Shown piece by piece: positions 50,932-59,284 of a stretch of DNA of 64,000 bases (positions within the stretch are counted from its first letter, which is position 1; each line of letters starts with the position of its first letter). The notes beneath the pieces are model-generated. The model saw nothing but the letters and a program-made list of their open reading frames with translations, was not told the origin of the DNA and made no database searches. The stretch is from JAXGZG01 sp050952065. GTDB lineage: Bacteria; Bacillota; Sulfobacillia; Fermentithermobacillales; Fermentithermobacillaceae. The stretch is taken from assembly GCA_050952065.1 (NCBI GenBank), contig JBMNKF010000007.1:124001-188000 (forward strand), read 5' to 3'. A program made the position numbers and the translations under genes.

Positions 50932-52295
50932 TGCAAACAGTGCACTTCATTGCCATTGGTGGGCAATCTATGTCTGGAATAGCTGCCATGCTTTTGAAAC
51001 GCGGATACAAGGTCACTGGTTCGGATCTCAGGGAAAGCGATCTTACGCGACGACTAGAGTCGATGGGAGCAGAGATCCATATTGGGCACCGCCAAGAAAA
51101 CCTGGGAACGCCAGATGTGGTGGTTGTATCTTCAGCTATAGGGCCTGACAATCCCGAACTCAGGCTCGCCCGGGAAAAGGGGATTCCCGTGGTGCACCGC
51201 ATGGACATGCTGTTGAGCATACTGTCAGGGTTGAACCTACTGGCTGTGGCGGGGTCTCACGGCAAGACGACTACCACTTCTATGCTGGCCTGGATTCTTC
51301 AGCAAACCGGGCTTGACCCCACGTTCATGCTGGGAGGCGAGCTTATAGGCCAGGGTACGTCGCACACTGGCAGCGGGGATTACGCCGTGTTCGAGACTGA
51401 CGAGAGCGACGGTTCTTTCCTGAAGGCAAAGCCCGACGTGGCAGTGGTGACTAATATTGACAACGACCATTTGGAAAACTGGGGATCCATGCAGGCTCTG
51501 GAAGACGCCTTTTTCAAATTTCTAGAGTCGGTCAAGCCCGGAGGATTGCGGGTTGTGTGTCAGGACGATCCGGTGTTGGGCAAGTGGGCCGTGGGTAGAC
51601 CACGTGCAGAGACCTACGGGTTCTCCCCTGAAGCCCTATGGCGGATCTCAGAAGTGCGTTCAGAGGGCTGGGGACAGAGGGCTTCCGTTCAAAGGGGCGG
51701 CGAGTTTCTTTGTGTTCTCAGAATCCAGGTTCCCGGCAGACACAATCTCCAAAACGCTTTGGGTGCTCTGGTTGCAGCGGTTCATTGCGGCCTGTCTCCC
51801 GAAAGCGTTCTGAAGGCCCTCGAGACGTACCCCGGGGTCAAGAGACGTCTGGAAAGAGTGGGGGAGTATGCCGGGGTCTTGCTTTTGGACGATTTTGCCC
51901 ACCATCCCAGTGAGATGTCTGCGTGTTTACGGACTGTTAGAGAAGTAATGCCCAAGAGCCGGATCATCGTGGTCTTCCAACCTCACCGGTACTCTCGAAC
52001 CAGACTACTGGGGCGAGAGTTGGGGCAGGCCTTGTCCCGGGGGGATTTCGTGTTTGTGACGGGGATATATGCCGGCCCGGGTGAGAAAGTAGAAGACGGC
52101 ACTAGTTCAATGTTTGTGGCACAAGCGGTGGAAGATGCCGGAGGCCGGGTTCGCTTGGCGGAAGATGGAGATGAAGCCATGAGGCAAGCAGTGGGAATGT
52201 CCAGAGCGGGAGACGTGATCATCACCATGGGAGCCGGTGATATCTGGAAAACCCACAAAGACGCTGTTCAGAGCATTTTGACCAGGGGCGAGTAA
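50931..52295 (+). CDS. murC: UDP-N-acetylmuramate:L-alanine ligase MurC
   Basis: About 454 residues. MurC adds the first L-alanine to UDP-MurNAc. FIAIGGQSMSGIAAMLL, the ATP loop VAGSHGKTTTTSM near 104, ETDESDGSFL, DDFAHHPSEM, FQPHRYSRT and TMGAGDIWK are specific to MurC, so this is not a displaced MurD. ATG 50931 overlaps the murG stop (TAATG). Confidence 0.96.
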   Translation: MQTVHFIAIGGQSMSGIAAMLLKRGYKVTGSDLRESDLTRRLESMGAEIHIGHRQENLGTPDVVVVSSAIGPDNPELRLAREKGIPVVHRMDMLLSILSGLNLLAVAGSHGKTTTTSMLAWILQQTGLDPTFMLGGELIGQGTSHTGSGDYAVFETDESDGSFLKAKPDVAVVTNIDNDHLENWGSMQALEDAFFKFLESVKPGGLRVVCQDDPVLGKWAVGRPRAETYGFSPEALWRISEVRSEGWGQRASVQRGGEFLCVLRIQVPGRHNLQNALGALVAAVHCGLSPESVLKALETYPGVKRRLERVGEYAGVLLLDDFAHHPSEMSACLRTVREVMPKSRIIVVFQPHRYSRTRLLGRELGQALSRGDFVFVTGIYAGPGEKVEDGTSSMFVAQAVEDAGGRVRLAEDGDEAMRQAVGMSRAGDVIITMGAGDIWKTHKDAVQSILTRGE

Positions 52296-52380
52296 CAGGT
52301 AATAGTGGGGTTTCGTAATATGGGGGGACCGTTCTAGCGAACGGGTGACTACAGACTGTGGCCAGAGGAGTGGTACGAGG

Positions 52381-53640
52381 ATGTCCAAGTTCGTCATTCT
52401 GGGTGGCAAGTCTTTGTCGGGAACGCTTTCAGTGAGCGGGGCGAAGAACGCGGTGCTTCCCATCATGGCGGCAACCGTAATGTCTGATTCCCCCTGCATA
52501 CTTCACAACGCGCCTGATCTGTCGGACGTAGCGATCATGGTTCGGATCCTGGAAGGCTTGGGGGCCAAGGTACAGAGGTCTGGGCCCGGAGGATCGGTGC
52601 TTCACATCGATCCCACCACCATGAATAGTCACATAGTGGACGAGATGCTGATGCGACAAGTTCGCTCGTCCATCATCCTTATGGGGCCGCTCCTTGGCAA
52701 AGTGGGGAAAGCGCAAGTGTCGTACCCAGGCGGATGCGATATCGGCTCGAGACCTATAGACCTTCACATCAAAGGCTTGAAGGCTTTGGGAGCATCATTT
52801 GAGGAGGAACACGGCCAAATAATGGGCGCCAGGGATCAATGGAACGCCGTTGATGTTCACCTGGATGTGCCTTCCGTGGGCGCCACAGAAAACATAATGA
52901 TGGGTGCCTGCCTGGCAAGAGGTGTCACAGTCATCCGCAATGCGGCCAAAGAACCCGAGATCGTGGACTTACAGGGATTTCTAAATGCGATGGGGGCCCG
53001 CGTGCGCGGTGCGGGTACAGATGTAGTGAGGATTGAGGGAGTAGAGAGGCTACATGGCGCAGAGTACACCATCATGCCCGACAGGATAGAGGTCGGTACC
53101 TTCATGGTGGCCTCTGCCATCACCCGAGGCGACGTGGTCATCGAAAACGCTGTGGCTGAGCATGTTCAGGCTGTTATAGCGAAGCTTCGCGAAGTGGGGG
53201 CAAGCGTAGTTGTAAACTCAGGGATCAGAGTTGTATGCAAGGAAAGACCGAGACCCACGGATGTGAAGACGCTGCCATTCCCGGGGTTTCCCACAGATAT
53301 GCAACCCCAGATGATGGCGCTCTTGTCCACAGCCGAAGGTACTTCGGTGATCACAGAGACCATCTTCGATTCTAGGTTTAGGCAAGCCGAAGAACTGGGA
53401 AGGATGGGCGCTCGCATCCGAACCGAAGGCAGGACTGCTATAATAAAGGGAGTACCGAGACTGTCCGGGGCTTTGGTAGAGGCTTGCGATCTTCGTTCGG
53501 GAGCTTCTTTGGTACTTGCCGGACTGTCGGCAGAAGGACGCGCCGTGGTCAATGGCGTTCACAATATCGACCGCGGCTATCAGGGTCTTGAGACAAAACT
53601 CAGCGCTCTGGGCGCATCTATCTCGCGGATAGACGGCTAG
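52381..53640 (+). CDS. murA: UDP-N-acetylglucosamine 1-carboxyvinyltransferase MurA
   Basis: About 419 residues. MurA performs the first committed peptidoglycan step with phosphoenolpyruvate. SGAKNAVLPIMAATVM, the catalytic-cysteine loop YPGGCDIGSRPIDLH near residue 118, and GFPTDMQPQMMALLSTA are diagnostic; the cysteine implies fosfomycin sensitivity. ATG 52381 follows an ACGAGG element; a short hairpin (CCGTTC/GAACGG near 52330) lies in the 85-base spacer after murC. MurB, the next enzyme in the pathway, is not encoded here. Confidence 0.96.
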   Translation: MSKFVILGGKSLSGTLSVSGAKNAVLPIMAATVMSDSPCILHNAPDLSDVAIMVRILEGLGAKVQRSGPGGSVLHIDPTTMNSHIVDEMLMRQVRSSIILMGPLLGKVGKAQVSYPGGCDIGSRPIDLHIKGLKALGASFEEEHGQIMGARDQWNAVDVHLDVPSVGATENIMMGACLARGVTVIRNAAKEPEIVDLQGFLNAMGARVRGAGTDVVRIEGVERLHGAEYTIMPDRIEVGTFMVASAITRGDVVIENAVAEHVQAVIAKLREVGASVVVNSGIRVVCKERPRPTDVKTLPFPGFPTDMQPQMMALLSTAEGTSVITETIFDSRFRQAEELGRMGARIRTEGRTAIIKGVPRLSGALVEACDLRSGASLVLAGLSAEGRAVVNGVHNIDRGYQGLETKLSALGASISRIDG

Positions 53641-53657
53641 GAGGACCTGCGCTTTAG

Positions 53658-54395
53658 GTGGCTTCAAAGAAGGCAGCAAAAAGTGAGAGAAGAACAATCA
53701 CGTGGGGGCTTGTTGTCGCCTTTGTTATGCTTGTTGCGGCGTTCCTGTTCCTGCGTTCTGAGTATTTCACTGTGTCCAATTATGTCATAACCGGCATCAA
53801 CACTGTTACCCGAGACGATATCGTTGCGCGTTGCAGCCAGTTGGAACACAATCTGTTTGCCTTTGATGTGGACAAGGCCAAGATGCTCATTGAGGCTTCG
53901 CCTTGGGTTCAGAGCGCTTCGATATCTCGCAGACTTCCCGATACCATCGTAATATCTATCGTTGAACGTGTCCCTGTGGCATTCGTTCCCATGGAGAATG
54001 GAACCTATTTAGTTGATATGGAAGGCCGCATTCTCGCTGAGGATGATGGGAAGCGACATGGTCTTGTGGCTCTAACGGGCGTTGTGGGACAAGCTTCACC
54101 GGGCCAGTTCCTGGACGATACCACATACGGGTGGGCCTTTAGGGTTCTGGCAGCGTTAGGGCAGATTTCCCGCACAAAACTGGCTGAGATCCATATACAA
54201 GACGGCGAATGTACCCTTATACTTGATGATGAGTGTGCAGTCCTCTTGGGAAAAGAGGCTCCGGGGGTATCGCAGAAGACTCTTCTCCTTGAGTCGATTC
54301 TCCAAGACCTATCGCAAGATGGCTTTTATGCCGAGCATATCGACTTGAGGTTCGACAAGCCCGTGGTGAGATTTCCGCAGGAGGTAGGGGGGTGA
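53658..54395 (+). CDS. ftsQ: Cell division protein FtsQ/DivIB
   Basis: About 245 residues: short basic N-terminus, one membrane helix (WGLVVAFVMLVAAFLFL), a POTRA domain (SEYFTVSNYVITGINTVTRD) and an FtsQ beta domain (SASISRRLPDTIVISIVER; YLVDMEGRIL). It scaffolds the divisome with FtsL and DivIC. GTG 53658 lies 17 bases after murA. Confidence 0.92.
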   Translation: MASKKAAKSERRTITWGLVVAFVMLVAAFLFLRSEYFTVSNYVITGINTVTRDDIVARCSQLEHNLFAFDVDKAKMLIEASPWVQSASISRRLPDTIVISIVERVPVAFVPMENGTYLVDMEGRILAEDDGKRHGLVALTGVVGQASPGQFLDDTTYGWAFRVLAALGQISRTKLAEIHIQDGECTLILDDECAVLLGKEAPGVSQKTLLLESILQDLSQDGFYAEHIDLRFDKPVVRFPQEVGG

Positions 54396-54399
54396 CCAT

Positions 54400-55116
54400 A
54401 TGAAAAGCCGGGGGTCGCAAGCTGCATTGACCGTCATTTTCGTCATATTTGGCTTTATGCTCGCTACGCAGTTCAGGGCGAGGCCTCCGCTTTCCAGCAA
54501 CTATAGGTTACAGCGGGCAGAAGAGTTGGCTGTCCTATTACAGGTTACAGAGGAAGAGAGAGATCGTCTCAAGGATGAGGTTGCCAGCCTCAGAGACAAG
54601 GTTGCTGAGATGATGGCCGGCGAGGATCAAGTCGAGCTTCTTCGGGAGGAACTCCAGAAGGCCAGGATCCTCGCAGGCTTGACGGAAGTCAAAGGCCCTG
54701 GAGTGGTCCTGGAGATGACGGACTCTCAGAAGCCGCCCGCCCCTGGGCAAGATCCCAATCTCCTCATCATTCACGACGATGATGTTGCCGAAGTGGTTAA
54801 CGAGTTGTTTGGGGCAGGTGCAGAAGCAGTCTCGGTAAATGGTCAAAGACTGATCTCCACTAGCGAGATCAGGTGCGCCGGCAATGTCATTATGATCAAC
54901 GGTGCCAGGATTGCCCCGCCGATCATCGTGTTGGCCATCGGTGACCCAGAGACCCTCATGGGCGGGCTCAAGTTTCCCGGAGGCGTCGTAGACAGCCTTT
55001 CGCTATGGGGCATTGAAGTCAAAGTCAAAGCCGCCGATGAAGTGATCGTTCCTGCCTACAATGGTTCCCTAGTGTTTCGATATGCCCAACCTACCAGGAA
55101 AGGAGAGGCCGGCTAA
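54400..55116 (+). CDS. DUF881 (YlxW/YlxX-like) protein
   Basis: About 238 residues: an N-terminal membrane helix (ALTVIFVIFGFMLATQF), a coiled coil (TEEERDRLKDEVASLRDKVA) and a DUF881 domain (GPGVVLEMTDSQ; VVNELFGAGAEAVSVNGQRL). The pair ylxW-ylxX occupies this site in B. subtilis; one gene is present here. Function unknown. ATG 54400 is five bases after the ftsQ stop and the gene overlaps sbp (TAATG). Confidence 0.92.
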   Translation: MKSRGSQAALTVIFVIFGFMLATQFRARPPLSSNYRLQRAEELAVLLQVTEEERDRLKDEVASLRDKVAEMMAGEDQVELLREELQKARILAGLTEVKGPGVVLEMTDSQKPPAPGQDPNLLIIHDDDVAEVVNELFGAGAEAVSVNGQRLISTSEIRCAGNVIMINGARIAPPIIVLAIGDPETLMGGLKFPGGVVDSLSLWGIEVKVKAADEVIVPAYNGSLVFRYAQPTRKGEAG

Positions 55117-55484
55117 TGTGGTATCTCATTTCCGGGCTGCTCCTGGGGGTCCTCTTCGGCCTGAATGTGCCTTGGCAGGTACCGAGCATAGTCGCCCGCT
55201 ATCTGGCGGTGAGTCTCTTGGCAGGCGTGGACACTTCCCTAGGAGGACTAAAGGCGTCGCTGGAAGGAGATTTCGATATCCTCATATTTGCCACAGGCTT
55301 CTTTGTCAACGCAGTATTGTCTGGAGTATTCGTCTATGTTGGCGACGTCCTTGGGATTGAGCTGTACCTGGCCGCCGTGGTTGCGTTGGGAGTTCGGATA
55401 TTCAACAACTTGGGCGTCATCCGGAGGCATTATCTGAACAAGTGGACGACGGACCGCAGCCCTAAAAAAGAAGACTCCCGATAG
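55116..55484 (+). CDS. sbp: Small basic protein Sbp (DUF1290)
   Basis: 122 residues with three predicted membrane helices. The block YLAVSLLAGVDTSLGGLKAS and the region RIFNNLGVIRRHYL are typical. In B. subtilis sbp lies immediately before ftsAZ; here ftsZ follows directly. Function unknown. Confidence 0.92.
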   Translation: MWYLISGLLLGVLFGLNVPWQVPSIVARYLAVSLLAGVDTSLGGLKASLEGDFDILIFATGFFVNAVLSGVFVYVGDVLGIELYLAAVVALGVRIFNNLGVIRRHYLNKWTTDRSPKKEDSR

Positions 55485-55548
55485 GCAGTGCAGGTTTTGG
55501 AACCGCTTTCGTTGAAAGTAAGGTCGAACAGGGAAAGAGGTGGGTGGC

Positions 55549-56610
55549 GTGGTCGTAAACGCGGAAGATCTTAGATATGCCAATCTTAAAGTGATAGGGG
55601 TTGGAGGCGGCGGGTCAAATGCCGTCAATCGGATGGTAGAGGCCGGTATCAGAGGTGTGGATTTCATATCGGTCAATACCGATGCTCAGGCATTGAACCT
55701 TTCACTGGCTCCAACGAAGATTCAGGTAGGCGCTTCGCTGACTAGAGGACTGGGCGCAGGCGCTAACCCAGAGGTCGGTGAGAAGGCGGCCCAGGAATCT
55801 CGAGAGGAGATTCTGGAGCATCTAAAAGGAGCCGATATGGTCTTCATAACCGCCGGCATGGGCGGAGGAACAGGCACTGGCGGGGCACCTGTAGTGGCTC
55901 AATGCGCCAAGGAAGTTGGTGCGCTTACTGTAGGCGTTGTCACGAAGCCTTTTTCCTTTGAAGGAAAGCGCAGGATGAACACAGCCGTGCAGGGCATTCA
56001 AAACCTCCAAGCCCACGTCGATACCCTGATCGTCATCCCTAACGATCGTTTGCTTCAAGTTGTCCAGAGGGATACCTCCATAATAGAGGCCTTCAGAATA
56101 GCCGACGACGTGCTCAGGCACGGGGTGCAAGGCATATCGGATCTTGTATGCGTTCCGGGACTAATCAACCTCGACTTTGCCGATGTCCGGACCATAATGA
56201 TGGATACGGGTTCGGCACTCATGGGGATAGGGATCGGTCACGGCGAAAACCGAGCGGTAGATGCCGCCAAGCAGGCCATATCTAGCCCGCTCTTGGAGAC
56301 GGGGATCGATGGCGCCAGGGCTGTCCTCATGAACATAACCGGGGGAAGCGACTTGGGTCTCTTTGAAGTAGACGCCGCTACAGAGACAGTCATGCAGGCC
56401 GCTGACCCTGACGCTAACATAATATGGGGCGCCGTTATAGATGATGACCTTGAGGATACGGTACAGATCACTGTCATAGCTACTGGGTTCGACGGTTCGC
56501 CCAGGCGGACTCTTAGACGTGAGAAGGCCCCTCCCAAGTTGGAGGCCGAAGACATTCTGGAAGTGCCTTATTTCTTGAGAAGACCGAAAACCGTCGAAAA
56601 GCAACGATAG
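55549..56610 (+). CDS. ftsZ: Cell division GTPase FtsZ
   Basis: About 353 residues. FtsZ polymerises into the division ring. VIGVGGGGSNAVNRM, the tubulin signature GMGGGTGTGGAPVVA near 103, and LINLDFADVRTIM are intact. The core ends at IATGFDGS, a very short linker of about 25 residues follows, then the C-terminal peptide DILEVPYFLRRPK that binds membrane anchors. GTG 55549 follows AAAGAGGTGG; GTG 55540 is the alternative. No ftsA lies upstream. Confidence 0.97.
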   Translation: MVVNAEDLRYANLKVIGVGGGGSNAVNRMVEAGIRGVDFISVNTDAQALNLSLAPTKIQVGASLTRGLGAGANPEVGEKAAQESREEILEHLKGADMVFITAGMGGGTGTGGAPVVAQCAKEVGALTVGVVTKPFSFEGKRRMNTAVQGIQNLQAHVDTLIVIPNDRLLQVVQRDTSIIEAFRIADDVLRHGVQGISDLVCVPGLINLDFADVRTIMMDTGSALMGIGIGHGENRAVDAAKQAISSPLLETGIDGARAVLMNITGGSDLGLFEVDAATETVMQAADPDANIIWGAVIDDDLEDTVQITVIATGFDGSPRRTLRREKAPPKLEAEDILEVPYFLRRPKTVEKQR

Positions 56611-56731
56611 AACGATCGGCGTGAAGGCCAGATAGATACAAAGTTTGCTCGTACCATCCTGTTAGGATGTCTATGGTGATATTCCCGATTGCCGCGGAAT
56701 AGACATGGCCATGCAGGGTGGTGCGTGTTCC

Positions 56732-57616
56732 GTGGTCAAGTATGTGTACGCCGATGTTCTGTTTGCGGTTAACTGGGTAGTCAATTATCTCCTGCTTCTG
56801 GCAACGGGTAAGCTGACCGGGCGAGACACCAAGGCATTGCGTCTCTTGGGGGCTTCGCTGGCCGGGTCCATCTATGCTGTAGCCGCCCTTTATGCTCCCT
56901 TGTCTGTCGCATTCTCGCTGCCCGCAAGGCTTCTCGTCGGGCTCTTGATGGTGGCTTTCTCTTATCCCAGTCAAAAGGGTTTGGCTTATGTTGCTGTGGC
57001 CGCGGGATTCTTCTTGTGTTCTGGGCTTACCGCAGGTACTGCTTACGGACTTCTTCACAGTAGGGCCGCAATGGCTCTCAGGAGTTCTCTTCTTGGTCAA
57101 CGAGACCCGGTGGTCCACTGGTGGATAGTGGCGGCATCGCTTGCCCTCTTGTCTTGTTTTCCCCTTGTTGCCCGCATGGGCGGGTATCGCCCTGGCGGCG
57201 CGTTACCGCTTCTCACTATTGAACTCATGATTCAGGGTCGGAGCGTCGGACTCACCGCGTTAGTGGATACAGGCAATAACCTTAGGGACCCCGTATCCGG
57301 ACTACCGGTTGTGGTCGTAGACTGGGACTCGCTTCGAAAAGTCATGCCTACGGAGACTGCACCGTTTTTCCAGTCTACTTGGGATTCGGTTCCCGCCGGA
57401 CTTGCAGAAACAGCCGTGGGTCGCAGGCTTCGTTTGATTCCCTTTGAGAGTCTGTCGGGGAAAAGGGGCGTTCTGCCTGGGTTTCGTCCCGATCAGATAG
57501 TCCTTCTGCAGAAAAATGGCATTAGGGTCAGAAGGAATGCCATTGTGGGAGTCTCCGGTGATCGACTGAGCCCAAACGGGTTGTACCAGGCTCTCGTCCA
57601 TCCCGACCTCGTATAA
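56732..57616 (+). CDS. spoIIGA: Sporulation sigma-E factor processing peptidase SpoIIGA
   Basis: About 294 residues. Membrane aspartic protease that cleaves pro-sigma-E in the mother cell. Five or so N-terminal helices (DVLFAVNWVVNYLLLLATGK and others) precede a cytoplasmic protease domain with LVDTGNNLRDPVSGLPVVVV, where the DTGN aspartate is catalytic. GTG 56732 follows AGGGTGG; ATG 56705 is an alternative. It directly precedes sigE, the standard spoIIG operon. Confidence 0.94.
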   Translation: MVKYVYADVLFAVNWVVNYLLLLATGKLTGRDTKALRLLGASLAGSIYAVAALYAPLSVAFSLPARLLVGLLMVAFSYPSQKGLAYVAVAAGFFLCSGLTAGTAYGLLHSRAAMALRSSLLGQRDPVVHWWIVAASLALLSCFPLVARMGGYRPGGALPLLTIELMIQGRSVGLTALVDTGNNLRDPVSGLPVVVVDWDSLRKVMPTETAPFFQSTWDSVPAGLAETAVGRRLRLIPFESLSGKRGVLPGFRPDQIVLLQKNGIRVRRNAIVGVSGDRLSPNGLYQALVHPDLV

Positions 57617-57643
57617 CCTCATCCAATTCTTGGAGGTGGGATA

Positions 57644-58369
57644 TTGAGTCTTCTGTCAAGTTTAGCATCAATGGCGCGTCGCAAGTGGATTTTCCTTCTG
57701 TGGCGCCTGGGTATAGGCGGGCGCATCGACTATGTTGGGGGAGCCGAGATCTTGCCTCCTCCTCTAAGTCAAGAAGAAGAGGGGCGTCTTCTGTTTAGGC
57801 TCCGCTCGGGCGATGTCGATGTTAAGTCGACTCTCATAGAGAGAAATCTGAGGCTGGTTGTATATATCGCAAAGAAGTTTGAGAATACTGGAATTCCTGT
57901 GGATGACTTGGTATCAATAGGTTCGATAGGACTGATCAAAGCCGTTTCCACTTTCGACATAGATAAGAACATCAAGCTCGCTACGTATGCGTCAAAATGC
58001 ATCGAAAACGAGATACTCATGTATCTTCGACGTACCATGCGCACAAAGTCTGAGCTGTCTTTTGACGAACCACTGAATGTGGATGGGGAAGGCAACGAAT
58101 TGTGCTTGTCCGACGTTAAGGGGACCCCGGAAGATACCATCTATTGCGACCTGGAAAAGCGGGACGACCGAGACCTCTTGCGCCTGGTCCTCGAAAGGCT
58201 GCCGTGGCGAGAGAGAACCATAGTAGACCTGCGTTTTGGTTTGAGAGACGGTGTGGAAAGGACTCAGAAGCAAGTCGCGGACATGCTTGGCATATCTCAA
58301 TCATACATTTCCAGGCTGGAAAAGAGGATTATGCATAAGCTGCATAAAGACATCACTAGTTTCCAATGA
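57644..58369 (+). CDS. sigE: Sporulation sigma factor SigE (pro-sigma-E)
   Basis: About 241 residues. Mother-cell sigma factor made as an inactive precursor. The first 30 or so residues form the membrane-associated pro-sequence ending near DYVGGAEILPPPL, the processing region. Region 2 (NLRLVVYIAKKFENTGIPVD, ATYASKCIENEILMYLRR) and region 4 helix-turn-helix (TQKQVADMLGISQSYISRL) are clear. TTG 57644 follows GGAGGTGGG. Confidence 0.96.
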   Translation: MSLLSSLASMARRKWIFLLWRLGIGGRIDYVGGAEILPPPLSQEEEGRLLFRLRSGDVDVKSTLIERNLRLVVYIAKKFENTGIPVDDLVSIGSIGLIKAVSTFDIDKNIKLATYASKCIENEILMYLRRTMRTKSELSFDEPLNVDGEGNELCLSDVKGTPEDTIYCDLEKRDDRDLLRLVLERLPWRERTIVDLRFGLRDGVERTQKQVADMLGISQSYISRLEKRIMHKLHKDITSFQ

Positions 58370-58370
58370 T

Positions 58371-58385
58371 AATACCAGGTATTAC
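58371..58385. repeat. Perfect inverted repeat between sigE and sigG
   Basis: TAATACC-A-GGTATTA, 7-bp arms with a one-base centre, one base after the sigE stop and 22 bases before the sigma-F -35. Too tight for an RNA hairpin terminator, so it looks more like a protein-binding operator. Confidence 0.6.
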
Positions 58386-58407
58386 CCGATAACCAATTAC
58401 CTTCCTT

Positions 58408-58437
58408 GTATAACTCCAGGCTGCAGTGGCAATACTT
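58408..58437 (+). promoter_or_regulatory. Sigma-F (forespore) promoter for sigG-spoIIR
   Basis: GTATA (58408-58412), 15 bases, then GGCAATACTT (58428-58437). Both fit the Bacillus sigma-F/G consensus (GYWTA and GGNRANAMTW) at every defined position. It lies about 50 bases before sigG, whose transcription in Bacillus needs sigma-F. Confidence 0.7.
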
Positions 58438-58486
58438 TTTATGATGAATAATCCATATAATGGAACCAGAGCCGGGGGTACAAGGG

Positions 58487-59260
58487 TTGAATAAGGTCGA
58501 GATTTGCGGAGTCAATACCAGTCGTCTTCCGGTACTGTCTTCTGCAAAGATGAAAGAGCTCTTCCTGGCTAAGCTGAACGGTGATACCACTGCCCGGGAG
58601 AAACTAGTTAACGGCAATCTTCGGTTGGTTTTGAGCGTCATACAGCGATTCGCCAACAGAGGCGAATTTGTTGACGATCTTTTTCAAGTCGGTTGCATCG
58701 GTCTCATGAAAGCCATAGACAATTTCGATCTCGGCCAGAACGTCAAATTCTCCACTTATGCGGTACCCATGATAATCGGAGAGATTCGCCGTTACCTGAG
58801 GGACAATAACCCCATCAGAGTGTCTAGATCCCTGCGAGATGTGGCTTACAGGGCGCTTCAGGTAAGAGATACCCTCGTTTCTCGCCTGGGAAGAGAGCCT
58901 ACCGTTAAAGAGATCAGCCACGAACTCAAAACTCCCGAAGAAGAAGTGGCTTACGCTCTAGATGCCATACAAGAACCCATTAGTCTGTTCGAGCCCGTGT
59001 ATCACGATGGCGGTGACCCAATCTATGTTATGGATCAGGTTAAAGACGAGTCGGGTGAAGACGCCGGATGGGAACAGGAAATCACGATCAATGAGGCGAT
59101 GTCCAAATTGTCTGCACGAGAACAGGCAATAATTAAGATGAGGTTCTTTGAAGGCAAGACGCAAATGGAGGTCGCCAAAGAGATCGGGATTTCCCAGGCC
59201 CAAGTGTCAAGGCTGGAAAAGGCCGCGTTGCTTCACATGCGCAGGGATATGGCTCTCTAG
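58487..59260 (+). CDS. sigG: Sporulation sigma factor SigG
   Basis: About 257 residues. Late forespore sigma factor. NKVEICGVNTSRLPVLSSAK is the hallmark N-terminus, REKLVNGNLRLVLSVIQRF is region 2, and the helix-turn-helix MEVAKEIGISQAQVSRLEK region 4. TTG 58487 reproduces the family start; ATG 58460 would add nine residues. Confidence 0.96.
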   Translation: MNKVEICGVNTSRLPVLSSAKMKELFLAKLNGDTTAREKLVNGNLRLVLSVIQRFANRGEFVDDLFQVGCIGLMKAIDNFDLGQNVKFSTYAVPMIIGEIRRYLRDNNPIRVSRSLRDVAYRALQVRDTLVSRLGREPTVKEISHELKTPEEEVAYALDAIQEPISLFEPVYHDGGDPIYVMDQVKDESGEDAGWEQEITINEAMSKLSAREQAIIKMRFFEGKTQMEVAKEIGISQAQVSRLEKAALLHMRRDMAL

Positions 59261-59284
59261 GGCGCCTTAGAGGGGGTGGTTCGA

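Noticed and set aside
56513..57118. A 201-residue minus-strand frame covering the ftsZ-spoIIGA spacer.
   Set aside because: It overlaps two conserved genes on the other strand and has no domain or ribosome site.
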